Counted from the stretch's first letter, positions 25,530 through 35,943 are shown. The stretch is 64,000 bases of DNA from Streptococcus australis (GCF_003943615.1 NZ_RJPZ01000002.1:186001-250000); one strand, 5' to 3'. The notes: a model not told the origin generated them from the letters alone. Numbers and translations are program-made.

Positions 25530-27107
25530 TTAGTTTGAGCTGCTTTCTGTTAATTTGCTATTCACGTGTTCTTCCACGTTTTTAGTGTGTTCCTCAAAAG
25601 TTTTCGCAAAATAGACTTCCCCTGTCTCTACATTTGCGACAAAGTAGAGGTAGTCTGTCTTGCTTGGGTTGACGGCTGCTTCAATAGCAGATAGCCCTGG
25701 ACTATCTACTGGACCAGGCATCAAACCAGTATTCTTGTAGATATTATAAGGTGAATCAATATTGGTGTCAATCGTTGCATCTTCTTTCAGAGTCGTCTTC
25801 TTGCCTAATTGACCTTGTGCGTACAAGATGGCAATATTACTTTGAAGAGGCATATCTTGGTTCAAACGGTTATAAAAGACACTGGCAATATCCTTGCGGT
25901 CTTTATCTGTAGCGCCTTCTTTTTCAATTAAAGAAGCCAGTGTCAATGCCTCATTGACATCAATATTTTTAGCTTCCATAGTGTCATAGTAGGCTGAAAG
26001 ATTTTGGTTCATTGCAGCTAACATCTGGTCCACAAGATCTTCCATTTTGCTATCTTTTCCATAGCCGTAAGTAGCTGGGAAGAGATAGCCCTCTAAGCGA
26101 TAGCGTACGCCACTTTCTTTAGACGGTAAGGTTGCTAGTAACTTAGGATATTTGGCTACCATCTTTTCAATAAAAGCATCATCTTGGATTACTTTTAAGA
26201 ATTCTTCTTGCGTATATGGAGTCTTAGCTCCAGATTTGGAACTAGCATCCACAGAAACCACTTGCGCGATTTGATCAATCGTGTAGCCCTCAGGAATCGT
26301 AATTTTTCCTAAGACCGGTGGTTCCGGAGTTTTGGTTCCTTGCTCTTGCAATTTTTGAATAATGGTATCTAGATCCATACTCTTTTGTAAATTGAAATAA
26401 CCGGATTGGAAGTTTCCATAATTCTTAAACTTGGTGTAATAGTTGAAGAACTGACCATTCTTAATCAAGCCTTTTTTCTCCAAGATAGTCCCAATTTCAC
26501 GATTGCTAGATCCAGCAGGAATTTCAACGGTTACAAACTCTGTAGACTTGGTATCTATTGCATTTAAGTTAGATTTGACATAGGTCACTGCGAAAATTCC
26601 AGTTGCAACCATTAAGACAAAAAGAATTCCTAGAACCGTTAAGACGATCCGTTTAGCAATAGTATTCTGTTTTTTCTTTTTCTGAACACGTTGGTCACGA
26701 TCCTTGCGCGAAACACTAGATACCGGTTTTTCTTTTCTCGAAGCAACAACTGGCTGACTTGAGATTTCTGATCGTCGAGTTGGCTCTTGCACTGGAAGAG
26801 GTGTTTCTTCTTGAGTCTCTTCTTCTATACCTTGAAGATCGGGAATTTCCGTAACTTCTGGCACTTCTGAAACTTCTGCTTCCTCTGAAATTGCTACTTT
26901 GTCCTGAACCCCAGTCTCTTCTGACACAAGTTCAGGAAGCGGTCCTTCCGTCTCGCCTTCTTTGTTTTCTGGACTAGAGATTTCTTGAACAGGTAAGTCA
27001 TATTCTTTTTCAACCTGTACAATCTGCTTATTCGCTTCTTCAAGATCACGGAGAATCCGCTCTTTAAAGCTTAATAATTTTTCATTCTCTTGTTGGTTAT
27101 CAGTCAA
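25530..27107 (-). CDS. mltG: Endolytic murein transglycosylase MltG
   Basis: About 525 residues. A long acidic cytoplasmic region (~1-140, rich in EETP and EVPEV runs) precedes a basic patch and one transmembrane helix (~150-175; IVLTVLGILFVLMVATGIFAV). Outside, a LysM-like part (~190-280) is followed by the YceG catalytic domain with LTLASLIEKEG (~390-400), whose Glu is catalytic, and NPSKTDYLYFVAN near the end. It cuts nascent glycan strands; in pneumococcus it is linked to peripheral wall growth. The start is uncertain: the TTG at 27107 has AAGGGGGG 8 nt upstream, while the ATG at 27128 has only AAGGA two bases before it. I prefer 27107. Confidence 0.88.
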   Translation of the reverse strand: MTDNQQENEKLLSFKERILRDLEEANKQIVQVEKEYDLPVQEISSPENKEGETEGPLPELVSEETGVQDKVAISEEAEVSEVPEVTEIPDLQGIEEETQEETPLPVQEPTRRSEISSQPVVASRKEKPVSSVSRKDRDQRVQKKKKQNTIAKRIVLTVLGILFVLMVATGIFAVTYVKSNLNAIDTKSTEFVTVEIPAGSSNREIGTILEKKGLIKNGQFFNYYTKFKNYGNFQSGYFNLQKSMDLDTIIQKLQEQGTKTPEPPVLGKITIPEGYTIDQIAQVVSVDASSKSGAKTPYTQEEFLKVIQDDAFIEKMVAKYPKLLATLPSKESGVRYRLEGYLFPATYGYGKDSKMEDLVDQMLAAMNQNLSAYYDTMEAKNIDVNEALTLASLIEKEGATDKDRKDIASVFYNRLNQDMPLQSNIAILYAQGQLGKKTTLKEDATIDTNIDSPYNIYKNTGLMPGPVDSPGLSAIEAAVNPSKTDYLYFVANVETGEVYFAKTFEEHTKNVEEHVNSKLTESSSN

Positions 27108-27164
27108 ATACTTGACCCCCCTTGTCATAATCCTTAATATTATATCTTAAAAGGGATAGAAAAG

Positions 27165-27201
27165 CAATAGGAACGAGGCTTGAGCCCCTCAAATCCTATT
27201 G
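27165..27201 (-). terminator. Terminator of the murC/GNAT operon
   Basis: CAATAGGA (27165-27172) pairs with TCCTATTG (27194-27201) and an inner GAGG/CCTC pair; on the minus strand it leads into CTTTTC. It lies directly past the stop of the 27203-27703 gene. Confidence 0.6.
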
Positions 27202-27202
27202 A

Positions 27203-27703
27203 TCACTTACTTGATGGGACCTCCCATACTAAATCGTACCAGACTTCCCCAGCATAAGTAGAGGCCGAGCGACCTTCATTTACAAAGCCGTTCCTTTCAT
27301 AATACTCAATCAAGTAATCATGACAGGTCAAGCTAACCCCTTCGCGTCCTTCCTCTAAAGCAAGATTCTTCATGGTCTCAAGCAGGGCTTTCCCAACCCC
27401 TAAGCCTTGCGCGGACTGAGCTATCGAAAGACTCGTAATGGTAATAAAACCTCCTGGTAGATGCGACTCATCCCTTACATCCACTGTAAAAGAGCGGTCA
27501 TCCACATATCTCTTTTGAGTAACTGGTCCTTCTAGATAGCCTAGGAGCTGGCCACCCTTTTCAGCCACTAAAAAGCTATTATGAAACGATTCGATATGTT
27601 TGGCAAGCACTGTCTCATCTATTGCTTCTTCTGGACTAAAATTTTCCAGTTCTATGGCAACGATGGCTTCTAAATCCTTCATAGTTGCACGACGAATGTT
27701 CAT
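27203..27703 (-). CDS. GNAT-family N-acetyltransferase (AANAT-like)
   Basis: A 166-residue GNAT protein. The acetyl-CoA site is in ITITSLSIAQSAQGLGVGKALLE (~residues 90-112) with the Q/RxxGxG/A loop written QGLGVG; SLTCHDYLIEYYERNGF (~125-141) is motif B. The layout is close to arylalkylamine/serotonin N-acetyltransferase-like bacterial proteins. The acceptor substrate is unknown. It is the last gene of the snf2-...-murC-GNAT-GNAT run, 12 nt after the other GNAT. Confidence 0.82.
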   Translation of the reverse strand: MNIRRATMKDLEAIVAIELENFSPEEAIDETVLAKHIESFHNSFLVAEKGGQLLGYLEGPVTQKRYVDDRSFTVDVRDESHLPGGFITITSLSIAQSAQGLGVGKALLETMKNLALEEGREGVSLTCHDYLIEYYERNGFVNEGRSASTYAGEVWYDLVWEVPSSK

Positions 27704-27715
27704 TTTTCTTCCTTT

Positions 27716-28144
27716 CTATAGGGATAGGTGCCACATTAGGTGATAGCCCTCCACTCCTTCTTCCTTATCCCCTATCTCTAGTTGGAAATCATTCATTTCA
27801 AAATACGGAATCAGTTCTTCCTGGCAGAGCACATGAATTCCTAACAAGGATTCTTGAGCTACAAGAGACTTGAGTGAGGCCAGTAACAAGGTACCAAAAC
27901 CTTGTTTTCTAAAGTCTGGAAGAATTTCCAACCACAATAATTTTAAAGAGGGATTTTCGAGCTGATCCTCTGTTTGAATCAGGCAACTCCCAATCACTTG
28001 CTCTTCAAATTCCAAGACCAGGGTCCTGAATCCGTTCAGTTCTTGTCGTTTAGCACTTTGAAAAGAAAAATTTTGGGACGTGATCTGTTCGATCTCATCC
28101 CAATCAATTTCTTTAGCAAACCGAATCCTAAGGTTTGGTTGCAT
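27716..28144 (-). CDS. GNAT-family N-acetyltransferase
   Basis: A 142-residue GNAT protein unlike its neighbour in sequence. The acetyl-CoA site is WLEILPDFRKQGFGTLLLASL (~residues 72-92), with RKQGFG as the phosphate-binding loop, and YFEMNDFQLE (~114-123) is the last conserved strand-helix. It starts 9 nt after the murC stop. In streptococci a GNAT regularly follows murC, so a wall or cytoplasmic role tied to that operon is possible, but the substrate is unknown. Confidence 0.8.
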   Translation of the reverse strand: MQPNLRIRFAKEIDWDEIEQITSQNFSFQSAKRQELNGFRTLVLEFEEQVIGSCLIQTEDQLENPSLKLLWLEILPDFRKQGFGTLLLASLKSLVAQESLLGIHVLCQEELIPYFEMNDFQLEIGDKEEGVEGYHLMWHLSL

Positions 28145-28153
28145 GGTATCTCC

Positions 28154-29488
28154 TTATTGAACGTTATTGGTCAAGTTCCCAAGTAAACGTTCAAATGAAT
28201 ATTCATAGGTCTGGATATCTCCTGCTCCCATGAAGACATAGACAGCATTGTCATGATCCAAGAGTGGAGAAACGTTTTCAGCTGTAATCACACCTGATTT
28301 CTTGATGATTTTCGCTTCTAGATCTTCCACTTTTACATCCCCATGATCCACTTCACGGGCTGATCCATAAATCTGTGCCAAGTAAACTGCATCGGCCTGG
28401 TTCAAGGCATCCGCAAATTCATCCAAGAGAGCAATCGTCCGAGTAAAGGTATGAGGTTGGAAGACCGCCACGATTTCCTTACTTGGATACTTTTGACGTG
28501 CCGCATCCAAAGTAGCAATGATTTCAGTTGGATGGTGGGCAAAGTCATCAATGATGACGGTATCGTTGACAATCTTTTCTGTAAAGCGACGTTTGACCCC
28601 GCCAAATGTTTTTAAGTGTTCCCGAACTAAATCAAGATCGAATCCAGCGATATAAAGCAAACCAACGACCGCTGTAGCATTCATGATATTGTGACGTCCG
28701 AAGGATGGGATTTGGAATTGTCCCAAATCTTCTCCACGGAAGTGAACAGTAAAGGTTGATCCAGTAGTAGAACGCAAGAGATCACTGGCTACAAAATCAT
28801 TGCCCTCTTCTTCAAAGCCATAGTAATAGATTGGGGCATTAGCTGTAATCCGACGAAGCTCAGGATCTTCCCCATAGATGAACAAGGCTTTGGAGATTTG
28901 TTTGGCATAATCATTGAAGGCATTAAAGACATCTTCTAGGCCAGTAAAGTAGTCAGGATGGTCAAAGTCAATATTGGTGATAATCGAATACTCTGGGTGG
29001 TAAGGCATAAAGTGACGTTCGTACTCGTCTGATTCAAAGACAAAGTACTTAGCACCTTTGGAACCACGGCCAGTTCCATCACCAATCAAATAGCTGGTAT
29101 CTGTGATATTAGACAAGACATGGGACAAAATCCCTGTAGTAGAAGTTTTCCCGTGAGCTCCTGCTACTCCCATGCTGACAAAATCACGCATAAATTCACC
29201 CAAGAATTCATGGTAGCGTTGATAGGTATAGCCTTGCGCATCTGCATAAGCAATCTCTACGTTATTCTCAGGTTTAAAGGCATTCCCAGCAATGAGGATT
29301 TGATCACCCGTAAGATTTTCCTCGCTGAATGGTAAAATGGTAATCCCTGCTTGCTCCAGACCTCTTTGTGTAAAGTAATATTTCTCTACATCAGATCCTT
29401 GTACAGTGTGTCCCATCTGATGAAGCATCAGTGCCAAGGCACTCATTCCAGCTCCTTTTATTCCGATAAAATGAAATACTTTTGACAT
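28154..29488 (-). CDS. murC: UDP-N-acetylmuramate--L-alanine ligase
   Basis: A 444-residue Mur ligase. The N-terminal UDP-binding part starts [20 protein letters not shown] (~residues 5-24); the ATP P-loop is [10 protein letters not shown] (~110-119); [10 protein letters not shown] (~173-182) and the C-terminal [10 protein letters not shown] (~314-323) with FQPHTFTRT follow. It adds the first amino acid of the peptidoglycan stem. It sits in the snf2 - unknown - murC - GNAT - GNAT order known from other streptococci. Confidence 0.96.
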   Translation of the reverse strand: MSKVFHFIGIKGAGMSALALMLHQMGHTVQGSDVEKYYFTQRGLEQAGITILPFSEENLTGDQILIAGNAFKPENNVEIAYADAQGYTYQRYHEFLGEFMRDFVSMGVAGAHGKTSTTGILSHVLSNITDTSYLIGDGTGRGSKGAKYFVFESDEYERHFMPYHPEYSIITNIDFDHPDYFTGLEDVFNAFNDYAKQISKALFIYGEDPELRRITANAPIYYYGFEEEGNDFVASDLLRSTTGSTFTVHFRGEDLGQFQIPSFGRHNIMNATAVVGLLYIAGFDLDLVREHLKTFGGVKRRFTEKIVNDTVIIDDFAHHPTEIIATLDAARQKYPSKEIVAVFQPHTFTRTIALLDEFADALNQADAVYLAQIYGSAREVDHGDVKVEDLEAKIIKKSGVITAENVSPLLDHDNAVYVFMGAGDIQTYEYSFERLLGNLTNNVQ

Positions 29489-29502
29489 AGTTTCTCCTCC
29501 TG

Positions 29503-30171
29503 CTAGTCCAGATTGGTCACATTGAGTTCTTGTTTAATGGTTTTTGTTGAAATGTTCTGTTGATTCTTGTTATAGATTTGGCTCTTTTTCAAAAAATCAT
29601 AATTATTCTTTTTTGGTTTCTCTTCTTGATGAGATTCTTGAACTGGAAGTTCCTCAGCCCCCTCTAAAAGAATCAATTGCTCTTGTTTCAATCGCTCGCC
29701 ATATTTGATTAATTCACCTGGATTTTCTTTTTGAAAAGGAGCTGTTGGCTTCACTTTTGGTATGAAAGAAGGGGTGAATTTTTTCCGATTGGGTTTAGAG
29801 GCAATATCTGCTGTTAAATAAGGAGCCGTTCGCTTCTTTTTCAAATCAGCTCGCGCTGCTTCACGCGCCTCTTCTGCATAGCGATTCGCCGGGCTCTTTT
29901 TATCAACAGGCTCTTTGAAATCCGGAGCCATTGGCTGCCTTCTTGATTTGGGCACTTCAAATGGTTTTTGAAGGGATTTTTTTAGGTTTTTTTGATAGGG
30001 TTGCTCTGCTACTTTTCCGGTCGCAATCGGCTCCCATTCTAAATAATTTTTGTCTGTATACTCCCCAAGAATATTACTAATGAAGTCCCCATCATCATAT
30101 AAATTCATATGGGGCATTTGAGTTAGCATCAGTTCATCATCTGCTACTTGAGGGAAAAGCTTATCCGTCAT
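29503..30171 (-). CDS. Conserved streptococcal protein of unknown function, basic and disordered
   Basis: A 222-residue soluble protein without membrane or signal sequence. An acidic N-terminus (~1-50; [20 protein letters not shown]) is followed by a very basic, Pro- and Lys-rich middle (~55-150) with repeated [28 protein letters not shown] and [20 protein letters not shown] patches, then an acidic/Gln-rich stretch and a C-terminal [13 protein letters not shown] do not recognise a domain. It lies 14 nt before murC and 57 nt after the SNF2 gene, a place it keeps in related genomes (from memory of streptococcal maps), which suggests a link with wall synthesis or division. Function unknown. Confidence 0.75.
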   Translation of the reverse strand: MTDKLFPQVADDELMLTQMPHMNLYDDGDFISNILGEYTDKNYLEWEPIATGKVAEQPYQKNLKKSLQKPFEVPKSRRQPMAPDFKEPVDKKSPANRYAEEAREAARADLKKKRTAPYLTADIASKPNRKKFTPSFIPKVKPTAPFQKENPGELIKYGERLKQEQLILLEGAEELPVQESHQEEKPKKNNYDFLKKSQIYNKNQQNISTKTIKQELNVTNLD

Positions 30172-30228
30172 CCTTTATCTTCCTTTCGACACTTCATTAA
30201 TTATAAACTATTCATTTTATTTTTCAAG

Positions 30229-33200
30229 TTATTCCACCGAAATACCCAAAATTTCCCGAATTTCTTCAATAGAAAGACTGGAGCGCGTTTCGGTACCATC
30301 TAATATGGTAGAAACTAAATGACGTTTGCTGGTCTGGAGTTCTTGTATTTTTTCTTCAATGGTCCCTCGAGTAATCATCCGATAGACCTCAACATTCTTA
30401 TCTTGTCCCATTCGATGGGCGCGGCCAATGGCTTGATCTTCTACTGCAGGGTTCCACCATAGGTCAACTAGAATAACCGTGTCCGCACCTGTCAAATTCA
30501 AACCAACTCCACCTGCTTTCAAGGAAATGAGAAAGGCATCCCCTTGACCAGAGTTAAAGGCATTGGTCATGTCTTGGCGTTCATTAGCTGGCGTAGATCC
30601 TGTAATTTTAAAAGAAGTCATCTTCAGAGCATCCAACTCTTTTTCAATGATATCTAACATCCCTCTAAATTGTGAGAAAATCAAAACCCGTTGGTTGCCA
30701 TCTTTGATCTGTTCTAGCAGTTCTCGAAGGCTATCTAGCTTCCCACTTTCTCCAGCATAGTCCTCTAAAAAGAGGGATGGCGTATCACAAATCTGACGAA
30801 GACGCATCAAGCCTGATAAGATTTCCATCTTACTGCGATTAAGTTCCTCTTCAGAAGAGCTTAGAATACGATCTTGCATTTGCTTCAACTGAGCTAAATA
30901 GATTGTTTTTTGGTCGTCAGCCAATTCATTCTTATAGGTCATCTCTATCAAATCCGGAAGTTCCTGCAAGACTTCACTTTTTTTCCGTCTCATGATAAAA
31001 GGCTTAACGTATTGAGAGATGGTCTCTGGACTCAATTGTTTAAATTCTTTTTTACCGGGAAATAAACCTGGAAGAACAATTTGGAAAATCGACCAGAGTT
31101 CCTCCACATGGTTTTCAATTGGTGTTCCCGACAAAGCAAAGGTATGAGGAACATCGAATTTCCGTAAGTATTGAGCAATCTTGGTTTGGGAATTTTTCAT
31201 GACCTGCGCTTCATCCAAGATTAAGTATTGGTACTGATTTTTTTCGTATTGCTCTACGTCCTGACGGAAGGAAGCGTAACTGGTAATAGCTACCTGAGGA
31301 TTGCTTGCAATAATCTCGTCGCGATTTGCTTTAAGTCCATATATGACCTCCACTTTCATTTGTGGGGCAAACTTTTCGAACTCCTCTTTCCAATTATAGA
31401 TTAAACTAGATGGAGCTAAAATCAAAATCTTAGAATCTGCTGTCGCAACACTCGAGAGAAAGGCAATGGTCTGGAGTGTCTTTCCAAGTCCCATATCATC
31501 TGCCAAGATCCCCCCAAAGCCGTAGTGATTGAGCATGGATAGCCAGCGGACTCCTACTTCCTGATAATCTCGTAGTTTAGCTGTAACTTGTAGCTTACCT
31601 AATGGAAATTGCTCTGGATGAATCAAATCATGAGCCAAATGACGAAATTCTTCAGAAAATTGGACATTGTCAGCTGTCTCAAATAACTGGGAGAGCTGGA
31701 AAGCTGCAATACGATTGGTTTGCAACTGACCTGTTTTTGTCTTCTTTGCGCGAAGATTCAATAAGGTCTGACTGATCCGCTTGGTTTCTTCATCAAAGAT
31801 AAGGACCTTTCCTGTTTGACTAATGTAATAGTCATTCTTCTCGATTAAGGCACTCATGACTTGGTCAACTTCAGAAGGATCAATGGAGTCAAATTCAAAA
31901 CCAATTTCAAGCAGTCGTCCACTGGTTTGAATGTCAATCTTGGGCTTCTCCACCTGATACAAATCCAACAATTTCTCCGAAACTTCTACCTCTCCTAGTT
32001 GTTCAAATAATGGAAGAGTTTGCTGAAAGAAAGGATAGATTTGTTTAGGAAGAAGAGGAGACCGTTTGGTTTGAAAGTGTTTGGTAAAACCAGCTGCCAA
32101 AATGGTTTCAAAAACCATACGTTCCTTATCAAAGTTACTGGAATAAGGTAGATCCTTGAGATCTTGTTCAGAACGAACGATACGGTCCTCGTAGACAAAA
32201 GCCACTTCTAACAACACTTCTCCCTGTTCAGATAAATCGAAAGTAAAGTGAGGTTGAAAATCATGAATATAGAAGTTACTTGGTGCTTTCACCTCACCAA
32301 TTTTCCTGAATTGCTCTAAGCTATAGGTCAATTTGGTCTGATCCGACAAATCAAACTGAACATGTCTCTTCTGATCACTGGATAGGGGTAAACTCTGAAC
32401 CGCCTCAATCAAAATATTTTGAAGTGGCGAGATTTGGTAAAAATGGCCATTTGCCAAAAGAAAGCGACCTTCCACCATTTTATAGGAAGACACTTGGACC
32501 TGTAGTTCGATAAACTCCTTCATTTCCACGACTTGGAAAGAAAACAAGCCCGAATCTTCCTGGAGTTCTTGAAAGAAAACTTCCTGATAGGCATCCATCC
32601 CGACTTCAAGGATAAAAGACGGTAGATCCATTAATAATTGTACAGCTTCTTCAAAGAAGCTCATTGGAAAGTAAAGGTGACGGCCTCCATTTGGAAAGAA
32701 GAGAACATCATGTACCGGATCCCCCGATAATAAGCCTTCTAAAAATCGTATCAAGGCACGACTTTCAGGGTCAAAGGCTGCGTAGGAAATCGGCTCATAA
32801 TAACTTTTCCCAATCGGAAAATGGGACTGTTTTCTGATAGCTTGCAAAAATGCCACAACATCCCGCACTACATACGTTCTCTCATCCGGTCTGCGATAGA
32901 TACGAAGGGTCCACAAAAACTGACCAGAATAGTCGTCTACATGACCGGTCGCTGAGAGCCCAAAACGGACCTCTTTGCTTTCAATCTTTGGCAGGACCTG
33001 ATCTAAAAACAAACTTCCAAAAGATACTTTTTCCTTTGTTTCTTGACTTTCTGTTGCATCTTGCTCCAAACCAAGCAAGAGTTCCTTCCCTTCTTCATCA
33101 TTTTTTAAAAAGGCTTCTCCTGCGGCTAAGTGCACACAGAATTTTTTCTTCTGGAAAAACTCACAACTACAAAAGATTGCTTGATCATCAAGACTATACC

Positions 33201-33324
33201 GGAGGGAATCATTGTCAATTCTGAAATAGAGGTACTGATTCTTCATTTCCTGTAGGGATACTTTCCCGTTTTCATAGAGAAGGATTCCTTCTGAACGGAT
33301 TTTCCCAGGAATTAATTTTGCCAT
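30229..33324 (-). CDS. SWIM zinc-finger SNF2-family helicase/ATPase
   Basis: A 1031-residue protein. Residues ~50-75 hold a SWIM zinc finger (CSCEFFQKKKFCVH, CxC...CxH). After ~500 residues of helicase-associated bacterial SNF2 domain come the ATPase motifs: I LADDMGLGKTLQTI (~604-617), II LILDEAQVMKN (~700-710), III ALSGTPIEN (~727-735), and in the second lobe VLIFSQFRGML, LISLKAGGVGLNLT and QAIGRAHRMGQDK (~967-979). It should be a DNA translocase of the RapA/HepA-like bacterial class; the role in streptococci is unknown. The start is MAKLIPGK at 33324, after AAGGTGG; the longer ORF uses a GTG in the ribosome binding site. First gene of the murC run. Confidence 0.9.
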   Translation of the reverse strand: MAKLIPGKIRSEGILLYENGKVSLQEMKNQYLYFRIDNDSLRYSLDDQAIFCSCEFFQKKKFCVHLAAGEAFLKNDEEGKELLLGLEQDATESQETKEKVSFGSLFLDQVLPKIESKEVRFGLSATGHVDDYSGQFLWTLRIYRRPDERTYVVRDVVAFLQAIRKQSHFPIGKSYYEPISYAAFDPESRALIRFLEGLLSGDPVHDVLFFPNGGRHLYFPMSFFEEAVQLLMDLPSFILEVGMDAYQEVFFQELQEDSGLFSFQVVEMKEFIELQVQVSSYKMVEGRFLLANGHFYQISPLQNILIEAVQSLPLSSDQKRHVQFDLSDQTKLTYSLEQFRKIGEVKAPSNFYIHDFQPHFTFDLSEQGEVLLEVAFVYEDRIVRSEQDLKDLPYSSNFDKERMVFETILAAGFTKHFQTKRSPLLPKQIYPFFQQTLPLFEQLGEVEVSEKLLDLYQVEKPKIDIQTSGRLLEIGFEFDSIDPSEVDQVMSALIEKNDYYISQTGKVLIFDEETKRISQTLLNLRAKKTKTGQLQTNRIAAFQLSQLFETADNVQFSEEFRHLAHDLIHPEQFPLGKLQVTAKLRDYQEVGVRWLSMLNHYGFGGILADDMGLGKTLQTIAFLSSVATADSKILILAPSSLIYNWKEEFEKFAPQMKVEVIYGLKANRDEIIASNPQVAITSYASFRQDVEQYEKNQYQYLILDEAQVMKNSQTKIAQYLRKFDVPHTFALSGTPIENHVEELWSIFQIVLPGLFPGKKEFKQLSPETISQYVKPFIMRRKKSEVLQELPDLIEMTYKNELADDQKTIYLAQLKQMQDRILSSSEEELNRSKMEILSGLMRLRQICDTPSLFLEDYAGESGKLDSLRELLEQIKDGNQRVLIFSQFRGMLDIIEKELDALKMTSFKITGSTPANERQDMTNAFNSGQGDAFLISLKAGGVGLNLTGADTVILVDLWWNPAVEDQAIGRAHRMGQDKNVEVYRMITRGTIEEKIQELQTSKRHLVSTILDGTETRSSLSIEEIREILGISVE

Positions 33325-33448
33325 ATTTACCACCTTATATTTATCTCTTTATTATAACATATCCCCTCTAAAATAGAAAAAGAAGACAAAGAATTGTAAA
33401 GAATACAGTCATAAACAGCCTGAGAATTTTTGAAATAGGACTAGCAAA

Positions 33449-33470
33449 AAAAGAGGGTTCCCCCTCTTTT
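33449..33470 (-). terminator. Terminator after the small membrane protein gene
   Basis: AAGAGGG (33451-33457) pairs with CCCTCTT (33462-33468) across TTCC, with long A and T tracts on both sides, so it can work in both directions. It begins at the stop codon of the 33470-33790 gene. Confidence 0.75.
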
Positions 33471-33790
33471 TATGTGTCTATAACTTTCATTTTTAGTTGT
33501 GTTAATGTCCTTATTCCCCGATAAATGTCAAAGAGGAAGAAAGAATACAAGAGCAAGCCTAAGATAGAGAGGATTAGGAAGCCAATACTGAACGCTATCT
33601 TCTGTATACTGACTAAGCCAAGACCTATCATCCCAAGCCCAAGGATTGAAATAATAAGAAGAAGTCGTAAATAGAGCCAGAAAAATATATAGCTCTTCCA
33701 AAAAGAAGAATGATTTAGATGAGGGCGATCTTTCCAACTATGATAATAGAAAAATGGTAAAAACATCACCCCAATGATGATCATCTTCAT
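33470..33790 (-). CDS. Small three-helix membrane protein of unknown function
   Basis: A 106-residue protein with hydrophobic helices at about residues 1-14, 35-60 and 63-90, with a short charged tail. There is no domain I recognise. The start is the ATG at 33790, with GGAGGTGAGGAG before it; the open frame upstream adds unrelated residues. It is a single gene between the der terminator and its own terminator. Confidence 0.65.
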   Translation of the reverse strand: MKMIIIGVMFLPFFYYHSWKDRPHLNHSSFWKSYIFFWLYLRLLLIISILGLGMIGLGLVSIQKIAFSIGFLILSILGLLLYSFFLFDIYRGIRTLTQLKMKVIDT

Positions 33791-33833
33791 TCTCCTCACC
33801 TCCACTTCTATTGTATCACTTCGCCAGTAAAAA

Positions 33834-33862
33834 AAGAAGCACCCCATAAAGGATGGCTTCTT
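33834..33862 (-). terminator. Terminator of the nrdR-der operon
   Basis: AAGAAGC (33834-33840) pairs with GCTTCTT (33856-33862) with an inner ACCC/GGAT region; on the minus strand it is followed by TTTTTTTAC. It lies ~40 nt past the der stop. Confidence 0.7.
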
Positions 33863-33899
33863 CTCCTAGAATTAGTCATTCTTTCGGAGTAAACATCTA

Positions 33900-35210
33900 T
33901 TACTTCCGTTTCCGAGCGATCAAATGAATCGGGGTCCCTTCAAAGACAAAGGCTTTCCGAATTTGATTTTCCAAGAAACGTAGGTAAGAAAAGTGCATGA
34001 GCTCTTCTTCATTGACAAAGACCACAAAAGTTGGTGGCTTGGTAGCAACCTGAGTCGCATAGAAGATTTTCAGACGTTTTCCTTTATCTGTCGGTGTCGG
34101 ATTAATAGCAATAGCATCCATAATGACATCGTTTAAGACAGCGGAAGGAATGCGTGTATTTTGGCTCTCACTAATCTGCTTGATCATGTCTGGCAACTTG
34201 TGCAAGCGTTGTTTTGTCAAAGCAGAGACAAAGATAATGGGTGCATAAGAAAGATATTGGAATTGATCGCGAATATCATCTTCCCATTGCTTCATGGTGT
34301 GGTTATCCTTTTCAAGGGTATCCCACTTATTGACCACAATAATCATCCCTTTTCCAGCTTCATGGGCAAATCCAGCAATCCGCTTATCGTACTCTCGAAT
34401 CCCTTCTTCCGCATTTAAGACCATCAAGACCACATCCGAACGATCGATAGCCCGCATGGCCCGCATCACAGAATATTTCTCTGTATTTTCATAGACCTTA
34501 CCAGATTTCCTCATTCCGGCAGTATCAATCATAGTATATTCTTGGCCTTCAGCATCCGTGAAATGGGTGTCAATAGCATCTCGCGTAGTCCCAGCCACAG
34601 GACTAGCAATGACGCGGTCTTCTCCAAGGATGGCATTGATTAAGCTTGATTTTCCAACATTTGGACGACCAATCAAACTAAACTTAATGACGTCTTGGTT
34701 TTCTGCTTCACGATCCGTTGGAAGATTTTCAACGATGGCATCCAAGATATCCCCTGTACCAATCCCGTGTACAGATGACACTGGCAAGGGTTCTCCCAGG
34801 CCAAGAGCGTAGAAATCATAGATGTCATTTCGCATCTCTGGATTATCCACTTTATTGACCGCTAAAATGACTGGTTTGTGAGTCTTGTAGAGCATCCGAG
34901 CGACATATTCATCCGCATCGGTAATCCCTTCTTTTCCAGATACTACAAAGACAATGACGTCGGCTTCATCCATGGCAATCTCAGCTTGGTGCTTGATTTG
35001 CTCCATGAAAGGTGCGTCCACGTCATCAATCCCGCCAGTATCGATAATACTAAATTGGTGGTTGAGCCACTCCGCCGTTGCATAAATACGGTCCCGAGTA
35101 ACTCCTTCGACATCCTCGACAATGGAGATCCGCTCACCGGCAATCCGGTTAAAGAGCGTGGATTTCCCGACATTAGGACGTCCTACAATGGCAACAGTAG
35201 GTAAAGCCAT
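33900..35210 (-). CDS. der: Ribosome-assembly GTPase Der (EngA)
   Basis: A 436-residue protein with two GTPase domains and a KH-like end. G1 motifs are [12 protein letters not shown] (~residues 10-21) and [12 protein letters not shown] (~182-193); NKVD (~118-121) and NKWD (~292-295) are the guanine-specificity motifs; the KH-like domain covers ~355-436 and ends RKRK. Der is essential for 50S ribosome assembly. It follows the nitroreductase gene by 16 nt and ends the nrdR operon. Confidence 0.97.
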   Translation of the reverse strand: MALPTVAIVGRPNVGKSTLFNRIAGERISIVEDVEGVTRDRIYATAEWLNHQFSIIDTGGIDDVDAPFMEQIKHQAEIAMDEADVIVFVVSGKEGITDADEYVARMLYKTHKPVILAVNKVDNPEMRNDIYDFYALGLGEPLPVSSVHGIGTGDILDAIVENLPTDREAENQDVIKFSLIGRPNVGKSSLINAILGEDRVIASPVAGTTRDAIDTHFTDAEGQEYTMIDTAGMRKSGKVYENTEKYSVMRAMRAIDRSDVVLMVLNAEEGIREYDKRIAGFAHEAGKGMIIVVNKWDTLEKDNHTMKQWEDDIRDQFQYLSYAPIIFVSALTKQRLHKLPDMIKQISESQNTRIPSAVLNDVIMDAIAINPTPTDKGKRLKIFYATQVATKPPTFVVFVNEEELMHFSYLRFLENQIRKAFVFEGTPIHLIARKRK

Positions 35211-35226
35211 GGTATCCTCTTTTCTC

Positions 35227-35943
35227 TTATTTTTCTAGTTGGTGTTTCTTTAATAACTCTGCCGTAGCAGCTGGTTCCTCCTGTCCAAATTGGGCAGCCA
35301 AGCGTTGACTCCAAGTATCTGTTGCCCGTGCTCCAGCATAGGCAGTCTGTACTTGGTCAAAGGCTTCAATCACCTCAGGAGTCTGCACTTGATAGCTTTC
35401 CTCAAATACAACAGCTTCCAAAGGAAGGCGTGGTTTAACAGGATGATTCTGATTTGGCACCCCTAAAGCCATCCCAAAGACAGGATAGGTATAGTCTGGT
35501 AAATTAAATAATTTAGCCACTTCAGAAGCTTGATAACGCACCAAGCCGATAATGACCCCTCCATAGCCTAAACTCTCTGCAGCCAACAAAGTATTTTGAC
35601 CTGCCAAGGCAGCATCTACAGAAGTAATCAACAAATTATCCGGTCCTTCTGGATGGAATTGATCCGTATGCATCCGAACCCCTTTTTCAGCTCGGTTGAG
35701 ATCTCCTACAAACAATAGGAAGACAGAGGATTGACGGATGGCCTCCTGAGGGACAAATTGATACAGTGCCTCTTTCTTTTCTTGGCTTCTCACTAAGATG
35801 ATGGAATAGGACTGAAAATTTTTCCAAGAGGAAGCCATTTGCCCAGCTGTTAGGATCGCTCGAAGATCTTCCTCCTTGATATCCTCCTCTTTAAAGCGAC
35901 GGACAGAGGAATGAGATTTCATCAAATCAATAACGGTATTCAT
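35227..35943 (-). CDS. NAD(P)H-dependent FMN nitroreductase-family oxidoreductase
   Basis: A 238-residue nitroreductase, NfsA/NfrA-like in layout. [12 protein letters not shown] (~residues 11-22) is the FMN phosphate-binding start, [19 protein letters not shown] (~33-51) and [15 protein letters not shown] (~123-137) are the other conserved blocks, and [14 protein letters not shown] (~172-185) with a C-terminal helical extension matches the larger subgroup. It reduces quinones or nitro compounds using FMN; the physiological substrate is unknown. Its start overlaps the dnaI stop by 4 bp. Streptococci carry this gene between dnaI and der. Confidence 0.85.
   Translation of the reverse strand: MNTVIDLMKSHSSVRRFKEEDIKEEDLRAILTAGQMASSWKNFQSYSIILVRSQEKKEALYQFVPQEAIRQSSVFLLFVGDLNRAEKGVRMHTDQFHPEGPDNLLITSVDAALAGQNTLLAAESLGYGGVIIGLVRYQASEVAKLFNLPDYTYPVFGMALGVPNQNHPVKPRLPLEAVVFEESYQVQTPEVIEAFDQVQTAYAGARATDTWSQRLAAQFGQEEPAATAELLKKHQLEK

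Noticed and set aside
34161-34812. Long antisense frames over der (and similar ones over murC, trkH and antiporter genes)
   Set aside because: They mirror the codon pattern of strongly conserved genes and lack start sites with ribosome binding sites.
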